Shown one piece after another: positions 1 to 9,647 of a DNA stretch of 64,000 bases. The notes beneath the pieces were generated by a model. It was given only the letters and a program-made list of their open reading frames with translations, had not been told where the DNA came from and ran no database searches. The DNA is taken from the NCBI GenBank assembly GCA_902778115.1, contig CACYWG010000002.1, positions 1-64,000 on the forward strand, in the 5' to 3' direction. Origin of the DNA: Oscillospiraceae bacterium. GTDB taxonomy: Bacteria > Bacillota > Clostridia > Oscillospirales > Oscillospiraceae. Position numbers and translations under genes: made by a program. Within the stretch, counting starts at the first letter, position 1. Every line of letters begins with the position of its first letter.

Positions 1-329
1 ATTGGGGAGAAAACGAGGAGAGAAAACCGGAAAGTTTTCTGCGGCACGATGCCTCGGAAGCCTTGAAAAATCAGGACATTTTCGGGAGAGGCTTCCAAAC
101 TGGTCACACGTTTTCGAGTCAGGGCCGTTATGACCGCTTCGATACCTGTCCGTATTCACTTGCTGTGCCATTATACCCAATCGCGCCGGAAAAATCAAGC
201 CGGGACTCACAATTTTTCCCCGCAAATATTTTCAGTTCGTTCATATAATCCGATTATAAATTTATATAAATCTATTGACAAAGTTTTGATGCTGCGCTAT
301 GATAGGATTATGAAATCCGAAGAAAAGAG
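1..329. other. Intergenic / left-edge region without a supported gene
   Basis: Two short overlapping open frames exist here but neither has a ribosome binding site, a recognisable family motif or the strong GC skew of the neighbouring genes. Composition drops to AT-rich from about 230 onward, which fits a promoter region for the gene at 330. A weak inverted repeat (gaaaac/gttttc) lies near 21-40. The left edge may hold the end of an upstream leader or spacer; nothing else is visible. Confidence 0.5.
275..303 (+). promoter_or_regulatory. Sigma-A type promoter of the ribbon-helix-helix gene
   Basis: A perfect -35 TTGACA at 275-280 and a -10 TATGAT at 298-303 are separated by exactly 17 bases, in an AT-rich stretch ending about 26 bases before the start codon at 330. 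Confidence 0.8.
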
Positions 330-989
330 ATGATCCGGGACATGAAAAAGACACTGTACAGCCTGATGCTCAGCGAGGACGTCGTCCGTGAGGTGGACGC
401 GATGGCCCACCGCATGGGCACCAACCGCTCCAGCCTCATCAACCAGATCCTGGCCGAGTACGTGGGCTACACCACGCCCGAGCGCCGCATCAGCGACGTG
501 CTGTCCGCCGTCGAGCAGCTGCTGGCGCCCTCGCGGGAGCTGGTGCCCTTCTTCGCGCCGAACAGCCTGTCGATGTCGCTCAAGAGCTCGCTGGAATACA
601 AGTACCGCCCCACCATCAAGTACGAGGTGGAGCTCTACCGCAGCGGCGGCGAGTCGATCGGCGCACTCAGCGTCGTCTTCCGCACGCAGTCGGCGCCGCT
701 GCTGGCCGCGATGACCGAGTTTTTCCGGCTGTGGAAGCGCCTGGAGGACACGCACCTTGCGCCGCTGATCGGGCATCGGCTCAGCTATGCCCTGTACGAG
801 GGCAAATTTGAACGCAGCCTCGCCGCGCCGGACAAGAACTGTACGGCGGAGGAGCTGGCCGCGGCCATTTCCGATTATGTGCAGCTGTTCGACAAGCTGA
901 TGAAGAGCTATCTCAGCGGCCGACTCGACGCGCACGAGGTCGAGGCCGCCTACTATTCTCACCTCATCAACGCGCCGGTGCATATCTGA
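330..989 (+). CDS. Ribbon-helix-helix (CopG/Arc-like) DNA-binding protein with large C-terminal domain
   Basis: The product is 219 residues. Residues 5-50 (KKTLYSLMLSEDVV, then a helix with NRSSLINQIL) have the beta-strand/helix/helix pattern of CopG/Arc ribbon-helix-helix repressors, including the NRSxLI turn at the start of the second helix. The remaining 165 residues are mostly helical and charged and match nothing I recognise; they could be a ligand or oligomerisation domain. The gene stands alone with its own strong promoter and a weak purine-rich ribosome site. An ATG four codons downstream is an alternative start. A transcriptional regulator is inferred; the target is unknown. Confidence 0.75.
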   Translation: MIRDMKKTLYSLMLSEDVVREVDAMAHRMGTNRSSLINQILAEYVGYTTPERRISDVLSAVEQLLAPSRELVPFFAPNSLSMSLKSSLEYKYRPTIKYEVELYRSGGESIGALSVVFRTQSAPLLAAMTEFFRLWKRLEDTHLAPLIGHRLSYALYEGKFERSLAAPDKNCTAEELAAAISDYVQLFDKLMKSYLSGRLDAHEVEAAYYSHLINAPVHI

Positions 990-1133
990 CGGCTGGCTCC
1001 CTTTCGCAAAAGGGAGCTGGCGCAAAGCGCCTGAGGGTTCCTCCGCCGGACGGCAGATCAGGAAAACCCTCCGTCATCCGCCTTTCGGAAAGCGGCGGAT
1101 GGCACCTCCCTTCTACGGAAGGGAGGCCAAGGG
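990..1133. repeat. MITE-like hairpin-rich repeat, copy A
   Basis: The stretch after the stop codon has nested symmetry. A left hairpin (GCTCCCTTT / AAAGGGAGC) is followed by GGCGC-AAA-GCGCC and TGAGGGTT. The right half has AACCCTC, a GCCGC-type hairpin, and CCTCCCTTC / GAAGGGAGG. The two halves form an imperfect long inverted repeat. The same architecture recurs at 16871-17010 and, as a half copy, at 39304-39354. It lies directly upstream of clpB. Confidence 0.6.
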
Positions 1134-1151
1134 CGCAGAAAGGAGAAAACT

Positions 1152-3731
<2,580 letters not shown>

Positions 3732-3743
3732 ACGGAACAAAAG

Positions 3744-3782
3744 AAAAGCCGCGATTTCTGTTATTCAGAAATCGCGGCTTTT
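3744..3782. terminator. Bidirectional intrinsic terminator between clpB and the GtrA gene
   Basis: A near-perfect stem of about 16 bp (AAAGCCGCGATTTCTG and its complement) with a 5-base loop is flanked by A-rich and T-rich tails, so it can end both the clpB transcript and the converging minus-strand operon. Confidence 0.85.
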
Positions 3783-3784
3783 CT

Positions 3785-4201
3785 TTATGTTTCTTCTTTC
3801 TCTTTAAACACCCATTTTTTCTGGATGAGGTAGCTGGCAAGGAAGAGGACGGTGTCTACCCCGATTTTGATCGCCGTCGACAGGCCCGGTGCGGTGACGC
3901 CGAGGCTGCGGTCGAGGAGCGTGACGAAGCCCGCCGAGGCCAGCATCAGCGGCACGGCCAGCAGATAATAGCGTCCCAGCGCCTTGCCGTATTCGCCCCG
4001 ATGGCCGAAGACCAGGCGGTTATTGACGTTGAAGTTGTAAAACGAGGACAGCACGCGCGCCGCCACCGTGCAGGCGAGATCCGCCCAGGCGCCGAGCGGG
4101 CCGAATACGAAGCGCTTGAAGAGGTAGAACAGGCCCGTGTCCAGCGCAAAGGAGCTCAGGGAAGCCAGCGAGTATTTGATCAGCTGCCAGTATTTTTTCA
4201 T
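3785..4201 (-). CDS. GtrA-family membrane protein
   Basis: The product is 138 residues with four predicted membrane segments, a basic amphipathic N-terminus and the GtrA-type NFxxNxxxVF element (YNFNVNNRLVF) in its middle. GtrA proteins are proposed to move polyprenyl-phosphate-linked sugars across the membrane. The start codon overlaps the end of the upstream GT2 gene by four bases, so the two are translationally coupled. That pairing is the classic one for bactoprenol-glucose style surface modification. It is the last gene of the minus-strand operon and ends at the terminator shared with clpB. The sugar and the final acceptor cannot be told from sequence. Confidence 0.88.
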   Translation of the reverse strand: MKKYWQLIKYSLASLSSFALDTGLFYLFKRFVFGPLGAWADLACTVAARVLSSFYNFNVNNRLVFGHRGEYGKALGRYYLLAVPLMLASAGFVTLLDRSLGVTAPGLSTAIKIGVDTVLFLASYLIQKKWVFKEKEET

Positions 4202-4920
4202 TTCTTCCCAAACCTGGCCTTTGCCATGATCTTGAAGATGCGCCAGGAGTCCTTGATGGCGTTATAGTGCGAGCTGTAATCGTCCGGGTCGTAGACCGTG
4301 GCGATCGGCTGCTCGACGAAGGGGATGCCCTGGCGCTGCATCATCAGCAGCATGTTGGTCTCGTACTCGAACCTTTCGCCCTCCATGGCGCAGAAGGCCT
4401 CCAGCAGTTCCCGCGGCACGGCGCGCAGGCCGGTCTGGGTGTCGGAGATGGTGATGCCGAAGAAGAGCTTGAACATGCGGTTGGTGGTCTTGTTGCCGGA
4501 GACGCTGCGCGGCGGCACGCCGGGCGCGTCGAAGTCGCGGCAGCCGAGCACCACCGTGCGCTCGAGCGTGAGCATCTTTTCGCCGCAGGCGATGATGTCC
4601 TCCAGCAGATGCTGGCCGTCGCCGTCGATGGTGATGACGCCCGCTGCCTCCGGCAGCTCGTCGAGCACATAGCGGAAGGCCGTTTTCAGCGCGCGGCCCT
4701 TGCCCTTGTTCACGCCGTGGTGGATCACGCGGCAGCAGGGATATTGCGCCGCCTTCTCAAAATGCTCCTGATGCGCCGCGTCGCTGCCGTCGTCCACGAT
4801 GACGACGTGCCGGAAGCCGGCCTGCACCAGGCCCTCCACCACTTTGTCGAATTTATAGTCCGGATCCAGCGAGGGCAGGATGATCGCCAGCTGTTCCAGG
4901 CAGTTTGAATGGTCTGTCAT
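4198..4920 (-). CDS. Family 2 glycosyltransferase (DPM1/GtrB-like)
   Basis: The 240-residue soluble GT-A enzyme begins with the nucleotide-sugar binding fold (LAIILPSLDPD), has the IVDDGS motif near residue 43 and the metal-binding DGDGQH motif near residue 100, and ends with a GT2-type region (ISDTQTGLRAVPRELL). Such enzymes load a sugar onto a polyprenyl phosphate for the neighbouring GtrA protein. I chose the ATG at 4920 because AGGAGG lies just ahead of it; an ATG 33 bases upstream would overlap the preceding gene and has no ribosome site. The upstream stop lies 13 bases away. Sugar specificity is unknown. Confidence 0.9.
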   Translation of the reverse strand: MTDHSNCLEQLAIILPSLDPDYKFDKVVEGLVQAGFRHVVIVDDGSDAAHQEHFEKAAQYPCCRVIHHGVNKGKGRALKTAFRYVLDELPEAAGVITIDGDGQHLLEDIIACGEKMLTLERTVVLGCRDFDAPGVPPRSVSGNKTTNRMFKLFFGITISDTQTGLRAVPRELLEAFCAMEGERFEYETNMLLMMQRQGIPFVEQPIATVYDPDDYSSHYNAIKDSWRIFKIMAKARFGKK

Positions 4921-4933
4921 GGTGCTTTCCTCC

Positions 4934-6031
4934 TCAGAGGCTGTAGATTTCAATCGCTTTGAGTCCGCTGTCCGTCCGGCTCATGAGCACGATGACGCGG
5001 TTGACGGACTCCACATGGCCTTTGTTGCCGATCGTATCAAGGGTGTAGTCCAGTTCGGCGAGATAATAGCCCTTGCCCATGTTCATCAGCAGCAGGTCCT
5101 CGCGCTTGGTCACGGTGTCGCCGCCGCTATGGGCCCAGGCCTGGCCCTCCATGTTGTCGCGCACGCGGCGGTCGATGTCGCTGCCGGAGACGATGTAGGG
5201 TTTGAGGGCGTTGTAGTTGCCCTGCACATTGCGGCTGGCGTTGGACAGGCAGTCGATATAGCGCTGCAGGAAGCTGTCCAGCAGGGTTTTGATCTGCTCC
5301 TCTTCCTCCGCGCTGCAGTTGGCGAGCAGCTGGATCTCCTCCGGCTGCGCGTCCCGGCGAATTTCCCTGCCTTCGCGGTCAAGGATCGTGAAGGGCGCCT
5401 CGCCCAGCACGCCCTCGACGCGATAGGTCACATAGGCCGGCAGGTCGAAGCGGCTGTCGCCGTAGAAATCCTTCAGCAGTTCAAAGGGGATCGGCTCGCC
5501 GACGCGGTCACTTTCATCGAGTACCGTGCCGTTGCAGAGCACGGTCCAGAAATCGGGCACGGTGATCTCGTCGTCGCCCAGGAGCCAGTTGAAGTCGTAG
5601 CTCTCGCTCTCCACTTCCCAGGGCGCGAAGCCGAAGCGCGGATCCTCGCCCTTGGCAATGCGCACGCTGCCGAGCAGCTGATTGCCGCTGCGGATGTTGT
5701 ACTCCGCGTGTCGCAGGTCGGTGTCGGCGCTCTTGAGCGCGTAGCGCAGCTCGCCGGTCATCACCTTCTGCACCGCGGCGAAGGCCTGGTCCCCATCCTG
5801 ATAGCGGAGATTCAGCCCCGCGAGGAAATCCGCGGACAGGGCGCGGATATGCGCCTCGTCCATCGAATCGAGATAGCGCTCCATGGCCTTGTCCGGGCCG
5901 CTCTGCTCGTATTCGGCGAGATAATTCCACAGCGGGCGCAGCAGCGCGGGCAGCAGCGCCAGAAAGATCAGCGCGTAGATCAGCAGAAAGGCGCGAAAGC
6001 CGTCCAGCCTGCGTTTTTTCTTCTCAGCCAT
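4934..6031 (-). CDS. Membrane-anchored protein of unknown function
   Basis: The product is 365 residues with a short basic N-terminus (MAEKKKRR), one membrane helix at about 13-33, and a long extracytoplasmic part rich in acidic and aromatic residues. Two weakly similar alpha/beta segments (about 45-135 and 255-360) resemble NTF2-like folds by their helix-then-sheet pattern, but this is only an impression. It overlaps the upstream phosphodiester glycosidase by eight bases and precedes the GT2 gene, so it is probably part of the same envelope-polysaccharide pathway. No catalytic motif was recognised, and no close family name can be given. Confidence 0.75.
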   Translation of the reverse strand: MAEKKKRRLDGFRAFLLIYALIFLALLPALLRPLWNYLAEYEQSGPDKAMERYLDSMDEAHIRALSADFLAGLNLRYQDGDQAFAAVQKVMTGELRYALKSADTDLRHAEYNIRSGNQLLGSVRIAKGEDPRFGFAPWEVESESYDFNWLLGDDEITVPDFWTVLCNGTVLDESDRVGEPIPFELLKDFYGDSRFDLPAYVTYRVEGVLGEAPFTILDREGREIRRDAQPEEIQLLANCSAEEEEQIKTLLDSFLQRYIDCLSNASRNVQGNYNALKPYIVSGSDIDRRVRDNMEGQAWAHSGGDTVTKREDLLLMNMGKGYYLAELDYTLDTIGNKGHVESVNRVIVLMSRTDSGLKAIEIYSL

Positions 6032-7100
6032 CGATGCTCGCCCCCTCCTTCAGCACAAGCCAGGTGGTCGGGATCGTGCGTTCGCCGACGACGAAGGCCT
6101 TGTTGTTCAGATACTCGCCGTTATAGTACATCAGCGAGGAGGAGCCGCCGTCCATGTTGCAGGCGTTCACCGCGCCGTAGGCCAGCATAATGTTCACCAG
6201 GTCCTGGTAGCGCGCGCCGGCGCTGGTGGCCTGGCGGCCGTCGATGACCAGCAGCAGGATCGCGCCGTCCGGGCGCTGGCCGATGGCCGTGCGCGGGTTG
6301 AGGCCGCTGCCGAGCGTGCTCACGTCCGCCGCCTCGCCGTTGACGACCAGCACCGGGCCGAAGCAGACGCCGTACCGGATGCCCGCCGCCTCGATCTCCT
6401 GGCGGCTGAGCTTGCCGACGTGCAGGATGTGGTCGCCGTCCAGACCGGCAAAGCCGTTGCCGACGCCGTTGCCCGCGTAGTAGATCTCGCCGTTGAAGAC
6501 GACCATCGTATCGGGGACGCTGCCGTTGCCCATGCCGCCGGGATCGTCAAAGCCGCCGGCGTTGATGCCGGCCACGGCGTCGTAGTGCTGCACCATCTGC
6601 TCGACGGTGAAGCCCTGGCGGCCGAAATACGTCGGCTGGCAGCCCATCACGACGCGGCTTGCGTCATAGACGACCATCATATAGCCGTTGAAGCCCTGGC
6701 CGTTGACGCGCTCGACCACGATGCCGTCGCCGTCGTCGTCCACAAGGCCCCAGGCGTCCGCCGCCGGACCCTGGACGGGATCGGCCGCCGGCTTTTCCGA
6801 GGGGATGGTGATGAGTGAGGTGTCGGTCTCGGCGTAGTCGCCGGCGCCCTTGTTCTGCTCCATCTCGCGGAGTTCTTCCTCGCTGAAATAGATACGCGCG
6901 ACAAATTTCAGGGCGCTGGTCTCGCGCATCGTCATGGCAAATTCCCGGCCCGCGCGGGGCGAGGGGCCATGCGCCAGCACGAGCATCACCGCGTACAGGC
7001 CGATCACCACCAGCAGCAGCGTTTCCAGCACGACCAGCAGCACGCGGCCGAGCAGCCGCCCGGCGCCGTTTTTCCTGTTTGTTTTCTTCTTCTGAGCCAT
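6024..7100 (-). CDS. Phosphodiester glycosidase (NAGPA/DUF2233) family, membrane-anchored
   Basis: The product is 358 residues. A basic start (MAQKKKTNRKNG) and one membrane helix at about 16-42 are followed by an exported NAGPA-type domain. Diagnostic stretches are AGINAGGFDD, the RTAIGQRPDG segment, LLVIDGRQ and the C-terminal NMDGGSSSLMYYNG. NAGPA domains remove sugars from phosphodiester links, as in the uncovering enzyme and bacterial teichoic-acid-type substrates. The start at 7100 is preceded by AAGAGG; a frame extending 35 codons further upstream lacks support. It is the first gene of the operon with an unknown protein, GT2 and GtrA, which suggests turnover or editing of a phosphate-linked surface glycan. 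Confidence 0.88.
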   Translation of the reverse strand: MAQKKKTNRKNGAGRLLGRVLLVVLETLLLVVIGLYAVMLVLAHGPSPRAGREFAMTMRETSALKFVARIYFSEEELREMEQNKGAGDYAETDTSLITIPSEKPAADPVQGPAADAWGLVDDDGDGIVVERVNGQGFNGYMMVVYDASRVVMGCQPTYFGRQGFTVEQMVQHYDAVAGINAGGFDDPGGMGNGSVPDTMVVFNGEIYYAGNGVGNGFAGLDGDHILHVGKLSRQEIEAAGIRYGVCFGPVLVVNGEAADVSTLGSGLNPRTAIGQRPDGAILLLVIDGRQATSAGARYQDLVNIMLAYGAVNACNMDGGSSSLMYYNGEYLNNKAFVVGERTIPTTWLVLKEGASIDG

Positions 7101-7176
7101 AAAAACCTCTTGGCGCCTGCGCGCCGGTTCTCGATTTCCATTTGCCCCTCTGACATGGCACAAACCGTGATTATAG

Positions 7177-7205
7177 ATTATACCATAATTTCGTCCGTCA
7201 AACAA
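7177..7205 (-). promoter_or_regulatory. Promoter of the phosphodiester glycosidase-GT2-GtrA operon
   Basis: Reading the minus strand, TTGTTT at 7200-7205 and a perfect TATAAT at 7177-7182 are separated by 17 bases; a second TATAAT overlaps downstream. The start codon at 7100 lies about 70 bases further on. Confidence 0.65.
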
Positions 7206-7253
7206 GCGTCCGGCCGGGTTTTCTTTTTTTGTGCCGGATTTGGCAGCTTATGG

Positions 7254-7259
7254 TATGAT
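7254..7259 (+). promoter_or_regulatory. Extended -10 element ahead of the sigma factor gene
   Basis: TGGTATGAT on the plus strand is an extended -10 (TGnTATGAT). The -35 region is poor (gtgccg), so the gene may need an activator or another sigma factor. The element lies about 70 bases before the start. Confidence 0.4.
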
Positions 7260-7330
7260 TTTTAAAAAGCGATGTAAGATTTGCCCGCCGATCTTTAGTT
7301 ACAGGGTGAAGCGGAAAGGAAGTGACGCCC

Positions 7331-7888
7331 TTGGAGGACAGTCAAATCATTGCTCTGTTCTATGAGCGCTCGGAACAGGCCATTGAGGAGCTGGACCGGA
7401 AATACGGCGCCGCCGTGAAGAAGACGGCGGCGAGGATCCTGTGCGACCGGCTGGACGCGGAGGAATGCGTGAACGACGCCTATCTGGGCGTCTGGAACAC
7501 GATCCCGCCGCAGCGCCCGCAGGCGCTGGCCAGCTATGTTTGCCGGATCGTCCGCAACCTGGCCGTCAATCGCTACCACGCCAACACCGCGCAGAAGCGC
7601 AGCGGCGGCTATGAGCTGGTGCTCGACGAGCTGGAGGAGTGCATCCCCTCCGGCATGAACGTGGAAACCGAACTGGAGGCAAAGGAGCTCGGCGCGGCGA
7701 TCAGCCGCTTTCTGCAGAGCCTGAGCAAGGAAGACCGCTTCCTCTTCGTCCGGCGCTACTGGTACGCGGATTCCGTGACGGAGCTGGCCGCCCTGACGAA
7801 GGGCAGCGCCAACCGGATCTCCGTCCGTCTTTTCCGTCTCCGCGAAAAACTGAGACATCATTTGATGAAGGAGGGCTTGCTTGTATGA
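7331..7888 (+). CDS. RNA polymerase sigma-70 family (ECF-like) factor
   Basis: The 185-residue product has a region 2-like helix set (ALFYERSEQAIEELDRKYG through CVNDAYLGVWNTIPP), a short linker, and region 4 with a helix-turn-helix (SVTELAALTKGSANRISVRLFRLREKL). It is an alternative sigma factor by these features. I prefer the TTG at 7331, since AAAGGA lies about ten bases ahead of it and residues LEDSQIIALF align with how this family begins; the GTG at 7322 has almost no spacing from the same Shine-Dalgarno. The ATGA overlap with the next gene shows coupling to its membrane partner. The regulon is unknown. Confidence 0.85.
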   Translation: MEDSQIIALFYERSEQAIEELDRKYGAAVKKTAARILCDRLDAEECVNDAYLGVWNTIPPQRPQALASYVCRIVRNLAVNRYHANTAQKRSGGYELVLDELEECIPSGMNVETELEAKELGAAISRFLQSLSKEDRFLFVRRYWYADSVTELAALTKGSANRISVRLFRLREKLRHHLMKEGLLV

Positions 7889-9021
7889 ATCGGGAACTGT
7901 TGTCAAAGGCCGTCGGCGAGATCGACGAAGCTTTCGTCGCCGAAGCGTACCGTCCTGTGCCCGAGGCTGCATCCGGCTCCTCGGAAAGGATCGTAAGCAT
8001 GAAAAAGAAACGGATCTTCACCCTTGCGCTGGCGGCAGCGCTGGTTCTGGCGCTGGGCGCCGCGGCCTATGCGGCCGGCCTCTTCGGCCTGCGGGCCATG
8101 CAGATCACGGAAGGCTCTCTCGCCGAGCGGGCCGAACCGGGCGACGGATATTTCTCCATGACCCAGCCGCAGGACGTGCCGGAGGAGATGGGCAGCGCTG
8201 TGCGCGAGAAGATCGACAATTCCGCCGCCGCCTGGGCGGAATGGCGCGCCTGGTGCGCGGAAAACGCGCCGCGCGAGCCGGAAAGCTGCAAAGCCCCGGA
8301 AGGCAGCAACGGCTCGATGGTCGAGGAAAACGAGGACGGAACCGTGACGATGATCTTCCTGCGCGGAGAAGAGGAGATCGAGCGCCGCGTCGTATCCGGC
8401 GAGGACTACGCGCAGTTCGAAGCCTATTGGGAGATGCGCGCCAAGGGCTTCTCCGGCTATGACTTCAATTACCACGTCTATACGCAGGAGATGGCCGACA
8501 AGCTGGAGGAGATCGCCGTGAAGCACGGCCTGAAGCTGCGGCACGAGATGAGCCTGATGTGGCAGAACATCGGCGAGGTGGACAACGGCTACGAACGCGA
8601 GGAGATCACCGCGGCCGTCGATCAGATCTGCGCCGGCGGGAAGAGCTTTTTCCGCACCGAGCCCACCGGCTATGACAAGTTCTACTTCTATGACGAGGGC
8701 ACCTTCGCCGTCAGCTTCTTCACCACGGATGAGCTGTCGAACCTCGGCACGAGCTGCTATCTCTACAACTCCCCCTACGGGACGCTCTCCAGCGGCACTG
8801 AGATCTTCGACGGTGTGAAGGACATCGCTTCCTTCAGCGAAAGGACGCACACCACGCCCGACGGCACGGTGCTGACCGTGCTGGAAAACGGCACCGACAT
8901 GTTCGCCTACGTCTATCTGGACAATTCCTTTGTGACGCTGCATATCGTGCAGCCCAAAGGTCTGAGCGAGGCGGAGGTCGACGCGATCCTCGACATGGTC
9001 GATTTCAGCACGATCTCCTGA
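7885..9021 (+). CDS. Putative membrane-anchored partner (anti-sigma-like) of the sigma factor
   Basis: The product is 378 residues: a cytoplasmic N-terminal segment of about 35 residues, one membrane helix (about 43-63, IFTLALAAALVLALGAAAYAA), and a long extracytoplasmic domain. It overlaps the sigma gene by ATGA, with GGAGG inside the sigma coding end. This layout is typical of Clostridia sigma/anti-sigma pairs where the small cytoplasmic piece holds the sigma factor. I see no zinc-binding HxxxCxxC anti-sigma motif, so the role is inferred from position and topology. The C-terminal 100 residues (TPDGTVLTVLENG onward) resemble DUF4367-like sensor tails. An imperfect terminator follows. Confidence 0.65.
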   Translation: MNRELLSKAVGEIDEAFVAEAYRPVPEAASGSSERIVSMKKKRIFTLALAAALVLALGAAAYAAGLFGLRAMQITEGSLAERAEPGDGYFSMTQPQDVPEEMGSAVREKIDNSAAAWAEWRAWCAENAPREPESCKAPEGSNGSMVEENEDGTVTMIFLRGEEEIERRVVSGEDYAQFEAYWEMRAKGFSGYDFNYHVYTQEMADKLEEIAVKHGLKLRHEMSLMWQNIGEVDNGYEREEITAAVDQICAGGKSFFRTEPTGYDKFYFYDEGTFAVSFFTTDELSNLGTSCYLYNSPYGTLSSGTEIFDGVKDIASFSERTHTTPDGTVLTVLENGTDMFAYVYLDNSFVTLHIVQPKGLSEAEVDAILDMVDFSTIS

Positions 9022-9041
9022 GCGCTTTCCAAACACAGAAA

Positions 9042-9073
9042 AACAGCCGGGCTGCACAGGCAGCCCGGCTGTT
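9042..9073. terminator. Hairpin between converging genes, probable terminator
   Basis: A perfect 14-bp stem (AACAGCCGGGCTGC and its complement) with loop ACAG lies between the anti-sigma-like gene and the converging P-loop gene. The T tracts on both sides are interrupted, so efficiency is uncertain. Confidence 0.6.
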
Positions 9074-9086
9074 GCGGTTTCTTCGA

Positions 9087-9500
9087 TCAGATCAGATGCG
9101 TTTTCGTGCGCTCGCCGGCCGTTTCGGCCTCGGCGGAGACGCTCAGCACGACCTCAACGTTTTCCCTGGCGGAGAAGTCCTCCAGCCAGGCGACAAACTC
9201 GTCCAGCTTGTCCACGGACTTGTCCCCGGCCAGCTTGAAGAAGTTGTCGATAAAGATGTGCGTAATATCGTAATTGCCCGCGTGCAGGCCGCAGACAAAG
9301 CCTTTCAACAGTTCATAAGAACCGATGCCGTACGCGCCGGCGTCGATCAGCCGGGCCTGATAGGGGATGTCGAAGGTGAGCTTCTTCTCCTTTTCGATGC
9401 AGACCACGTCGCCATGCTGCAGGTTGACCGCCTCTCGCACCATATCCACCAGACGCTTCGTTTTACCGGAACCCTTGAGACCCATGATGATCTTGACCAA
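9087..9500 (-). CDS. Small P-loop ATP-binding protein
   Basis: The product is about 137 residues with a Walker A motif GLKGSGKT right at the N-terminus and an alternating beta/alpha pattern including THIFIDNFF, a probable Walker B strand. Clostridia carry a widespread small family of this kind, often mislabelled as a twitching-motility ATPase; its role is not known to me. I favour the TTG at 9500, giving an LVKIIMGLKG start, because AAGGAG is well spaced from it; the GTG at 9509 sits almost on the ribosome site. It lies between the sigma cluster and the hydrogenase operon but is separated from the latter by a terminator. Confidence 0.7.
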   Translation of the reverse strand: MVKIIMGLKGSGKTKRLVDMVREAVNLQHGDVVCIEKEKKLTFDIPYQARLIDAGAYGIGSYELLKGFVCGLHAGNYDITHIFIDNFFKLAGDKSVDKLDEFVAWLEDFSARENVEVVLSVSAEAETAGERTKTHLI

Positions 9501-9600
9501 GCGGATCACACTCCTTTCCTTGTTGGCAATAGCTTAACATTTTTCCGCAGCGGGCGCAAGGGGCAAGATTAAACAAATCATTACGCCGAAGTAAACAATT

Positions 9601-9629
9601 CACCGCCCGTCGGCTTCGACGGGCGGTGA
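9601..9629 (-). terminator. Intrinsic terminator of the hydrogenase operon
   Basis: A 12-bp perfect stem (CACCGCCCGTCG) with a GCTT-type loop lies 19 bases after the stop codon of the polyferredoxin gene and is followed on the minus strand by an AT-rich tract (aattgtttac). Confidence 0.75.
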
Positions 9630-9647
9630 TTGGATGTAATTGGGGAA

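Noticed and set aside
63..333. Two short plus-strand frames at the left edge
   Set aside because: No ribosome site, no family motif, and one runs through the promoter of the ribbon-helix-helix gene.
9087..9500. HypB candidate
   Set aside because: The P-loop protein is small, has no GTPase G4 motif and no histidine-rich metal stretch, and lies beyond the operon terminator.
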